A DNA stretch of 24,227 bases, from positions 1 to 24,227 of the forward strand of contig UQZX01000035.1 in NCBI GenBank assembly GCA_900545525.1. The letters are read 5' to 3'. Made by a program: the position numbers and the translations under genes. The stretch is from an uncultured Prevotella sp. GTDB taxonomy: Bacteria > Bacteroidota > Bacteroidia > Bacteroidales > Bacteroidaceae. The notes below the pieces were generated by a model that saw only the letters and a list, made by a program, of their open reading frames with translations, made no database searches and was not told the DNA's origin. This document shows, one piece after another, positions 22,288-24,227 of the stretch. Numbering within the stretch: the stretch's first letter is position 1; each line of letters opens with the position of its first letter.

Positions 22288-22785
22288 TTAAAGTTCTCCC
22301 TTTATGCTTTCTGTCCAGTCACCAATGCGTTTTACACTCTTGTCCTCACTTTCAGAGACATCAATGGCAAGACCGACGAACTTTCCGGCAGCCACCGCCT
22401 CTGAGTCGCCGTACGTGTATGTTCCGGCATCAACCATCCCGATAATCTTTGCGCCGCTGTCCTTAACAACGTTGTATATCTCGGCCATGCCTCCGCAGAA
22501 CGTATCTGGATATCCATCGGCATCGCCGCAACCGAAGAGAGCAACGGTCTTGCCGTCCAAATCGGCAGACTTCAACACCTCCACTCCGTCATACCAGTCA
22601 TCCTGCAGTTCGCCTGCGCCCCAAGTGGAGGTACCCAGCAGCAAATTGTCATACTCCGCAATCATATCGGACTTGACATCAACCACATTTGACACATCAC
22701 TAACACCAAGTTTCCGGGCAATCTGCTCGGCAAACTCCTGACAGCTCCCAGTTGTCGAGCCGTAAATAACAATAGTCTTTTTCAT
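22288..22785 (-). CDS. fldA: flavodoxin
   Basis: The 165-residue product is a complete flavodoxin, a small cytoplasmic FMN protein that carries low-potential electrons, for example from pyruvate:ferredoxin oxidoreductase. The FMN phosphate loop GSTTGSCQEFAEQ starts at residue 9. The two isoalloxazine-flanking loops are STWGAGELQDDW (Trp55) and FGCGDADGYPDTFCGGM (Tyr92). The insertion in the last third fits the long-chain class. The GDSEAVAAGKFVGLAIDVSES region near the C-terminus is typical of bacterial FldA proteins. The start at 22785 gives the canonical MKKTIVIYGSTTGS opening. The cupin gene follows after 46 bases. Candidate -7 boxes upstream are TAAATTTG (22800-22793, almost at the start codon) and TATTTTTG (22827-22820). 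Confidence 0.95.
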   Translation of the reverse strand: MKKTIVIYGSTTGSCQEFAEQIARKLGVSDVSNVVDVKSDMIAEYDNLLLGTSTWGAGELQDDWYDGVEVLKSADLDGKTVALFGCGDADGYPDTFCGGMAEIYNVVKDSGAKIIGMVDAGTYTYGDSEAVAAGKFVGLAIDVSESEDKSVKRIGDWTESIKGEL

Positions 22786-22819
22786 TGTGGTACAAATTTA
22801 ATTAGTAAATTATCGATTA

Positions 22820-22827
22820 CAAAAATA
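22820..22827 (-). promoter_or_regulatory. probable -7 element for fldA-cupin
   Basis: TATTTTTG on the minus strand fits TAnnTTTG and would place the transcription start about 30 bases before the fldA start. The -33 region has no clear TTTG (CTTG at a 15-base spacing only). A second match, TAAATTTG at 22800-22793, would give an almost leaderless message. Confidence 0.35.
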
Positions 22828-22929
22828 CGCCACAATGTTTGTCAAGCATGTAATAAAGCCCGTGTTTTATGTTTGTTTATCGTTTTTTTCTATACGTTCC
22901 GTTAATTTTTGTTTGGAGGGGAATATTTG

Positions 22930-22972
22930 TCCCCATTGTCTTCCTTCCGAGAATCAAGGCAGACAATGGGGA
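22930..22972. repeat. 12-bp perfect inverted repeat between fldA and the DUF2971 gene
   Basis: TCCCCATTGTCT at 22930-22941 pairs with AGACAATGGGGA at 22961-22972, and the loop continues the helix with CCTT/AAGG. It lies about 50 bases downstream of the DUF2971 stop. No T run follows on the minus strand, so it is either a weak or factor-aided terminator or a boundary repeat. Confidence 0.65.
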
Positions 22973-23022
22973 TAGACGCCAAACCATCATCATATCCACC
23001 ATAGTAAAAGCCATTCTTATTG

Positions 23023-24111
23023 TTATGTAAAATTCTTTGTTAAAGAAACTTTTAAATCATATTTACGACTATCTGTATCAAGATTAACATCATATTCTTT
23101 TATTCCCTTTTGTTTCGCAATCTTATGTAACTCTTCTTTTTCTTTTCTATCAATATCTGGACCGTAATAAATAGCTTTCAAGCATCCACAATCAGGAATT
23201 ATTGTATAATCTTCCTTGTCATCAAGATTATAATAAAGCATACGCCATTCACGCTCATGTTCATATTCTTTTTTATCTTTATATAAATATGCTTTATACC
23301 AATAAAGCTGATTCACAGGAAATATAGAATCAAAAAAAGTAATCTGTTCGTTTCTACATCCCATTTTTTTACATGCTTCACGTACATATATTCGGCTTTC
23401 TTCATTAGTAACATCCAAACGAAGGTCGGAATATATAATAGGAAAAATGTTCACATTCAACGAGATTGCATTATATTTGAATATACACTTTCTAAAATCA
23501 TATTCCAAAGCAAATCCCTTATAACCATCAGCATATCTATCCCACATATATTTAGATTGTACACTCTCTGTAAAACATGCAATCTTTGCACTGTTTTCAG
23601 GAGTACGGAAACGAGATTCACTATTTTTTAGGCGAGTCTCAACTTCATCAATATACCCAGAATATTGTTCTGTTAATATTATATCTATAACCTGTTCTTC
23701 TGTGTATCCTTGTTTAAAATAAGAAAGGACTTTTGCTACAGACTCAGGCTTTATCATTGTAGGATTATTTTTTATATTATTCATTAGCATGTGCAAAGCA
23801 CCTGTTAATGCTTCTCTTAAATCTTTCTGTATTTTATTTCTGTCCACATACAAATAAGAATCATATTTATCAGGAAACATTCCTGCATGACACAAAGAAA
23901 TTGTCCCATTTCTTAAAGCCTCTTTAGAATATCCTTCTTTATCAATTCTACGATAACGAAATAGTTTTTCTGGAATATTAGGCAATATGATATCATATAT
24001 TTTATTCCATTCAGTAGATATGACAGATTGATTTGCATTGGAAGGAATAAATGCACTGTCCAATACCTTCTTAAATTCAGTCTTAAAACTATCTAAGTTA
24101 TTTATACTCAT
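23023..24111 (-). CDS. DUF2971 family protein, AT-rich and probably acquired
   Basis: The 362-residue product shows the layout of DUF2971 proteins: an early KLFRYRRID motif (about residues 49-57) with a following LRNGTISLCHAGMFPDKYDS segment, the central IACFTESVQSKYMWDRYADGYKGFALEYDF block, and a late EHEREWRMLYYN motif followed by a short YYGPDI segment. The molecular function of the family is not established; members are often found in accessory regions. No signal peptide or membrane helix is visible, so it is cytoplasmic. Base composition is much more AT-rich than in every other gene here, with many A/T third positions (AAA, ATA, TTA), which suggests transfer. It is preceded by the end of another minus-strand gene with a 65-base gap, so the two may form one accessory module. 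Confidence 0.85.
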   Translation of the reverse strand: MSINNLDSFKTEFKKVLDSAFIPSNANQSVISTEWNKIYDIILPNIPEKLFRYRRIDKEGYSKEALRNGTISLCHAGMFPDKYDSYLYVDRNKIQKDLREALTGALHMLMNNIKNNPTMIKPESVAKVLSYFKQGYTEEQVIDIILTEQYSGYIDEVETRLKNSESRFRTPENSAKIACFTESVQSKYMWDRYADGYKGFALEYDFRKCIFKYNAISLNVNIFPIIYSDLRLDVTNEESRIYVREACKKMGCRNEQITFFDSIFPVNQLYWYKAYLYKDKKEYEHEREWRMLYYNLDDKEDYTIIPDCGCLKAIYYGPDIDRKEKEELHKIAKQKGIKEYDVNLDTDSRKYDLKVSLTKNFT

Positions 24112-24176
24112 ATTGCTTTTTTATTTGTGTCAATCTAATACATTTTATTTTTAACAAAACATATACCTCCAGAAAT

Positions 24177-24227
24177 TCAAATTTCTGGCAATCCTAATTC
24201 TCTCAGGAATTCATTATGCCGGTTGCG
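24177..24227 (-). CDS. C-terminal end of an upstream gene, cut by the window edge
   Basis: Only one of the three minus frames stays open from the edge. It encodes RNRHNEFLRELGLPEI and stops with TGA at 24179-24177; the other two frames stop within 24 bases. The residue pattern looks like a genuine protein end, but the piece is too short to assign. A 20-bp palindrome (24169-24188, CCAGAAATT/AATTTCTGG) spans its stop codon. The 65 bases to the DUF2971 start contain an AT-rich stretch with no clear promoter. Confidence 0.45.
   Translation of the reverse strand, partial: RNRHNEFLRELGLPEI

Noticed and set aside
1..24227. tRNA or rRNA genes and insertion sequences with transposase
   Set aside because: No cloverleaf with conserved GTTCRA arm, no rRNA segment and no transposase-like protein was seen in any gap on either strand.

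Overview
The window looks like a chromosomal segment of a Prevotella-like member of the Bacteroidota (phylum call firm, family call inferred). Three things point there: promoters of the phylum-specific type (TTTG at -33, about 19-20 bases, TAnnTTTG at -7), a neighbouring porU/porV pair of the type IX secretion system, and a regulator with propeller, Y_Y_Y and AraC domains. Most genes look to be of roughly 50% GC. The last gene (23023-24111) and its surroundings are clearly AT-rich.

Layout. 1-947 has no convincing protein gene. It holds a candidate small RNA unit with its own promoter and terminator (210-421), a 242-bp imperfect inverted repeat (424-665) and a duplicated 36-mer (702-803). 948-2945 (+) is a ptb-buk pair for substrate-level phosphorylation from butyryl-CoA or branched acyl-CoA. 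A bidirectional terminator separates it from a long run of minus-strand genes. Read in transcription order, 9074 to 3077 encodes an FAH-family enzyme, PorU, PorV and IspF. FAH and PorU overlap by one base (TAATG), a good promoter lies at 9188-9218, and an array of four 22-bp units lies just upstream of it. 12955 to 9373 is a four-gene glycan/LPS cluster: a GT90-like transferase, a GT2 transferase, a WaaP/Kdo-kinase-like protein and an unassigned transferase-like protein. A consensus promoter at 13329-13360 lies about 370 bases upstream, and the leader between can fold into a pseudoknot closed by an 8-bp stem and followed by a T tract.

13508-18904 is a 1798-residue secreted pectin enzyme. It joins an N-terminal SGNH/CE12-type acetylesterase to a C-terminal CE8 pectin methylesterase and ends in a T9SS-like tail. 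Upstream lies a membrane-spanning AraC-type regulator (19050-21455) that has the sensor of a hybrid two-component system but no kinase or receiver. The promoter between them has a consensus -7 box, a poor -33 box and two GTGTCA half-sites 22 bp apart, as expected for an activator-dependent promoter. 21918-22785 encodes a small cupin and a flavodoxin. 23023-24111 is an AT-rich DUF2971 gene, followed at the window edge by the last codons of another minus-strand gene.

How the parts may fit together (inference). PorU and PorV process and anchor T9SS cargo, in Porphyromonas on A-LPS. The window also holds an LPS-type glycan cluster and a probable T9SS cargo, the pectin enzyme, with its likely regulator. 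The most promising undescribed elements are the pseudoknotted leader of the glycan operon, the kinase-less membrane regulator with its putative operator, the 22-bp array, and the small RNA unit near the left end.
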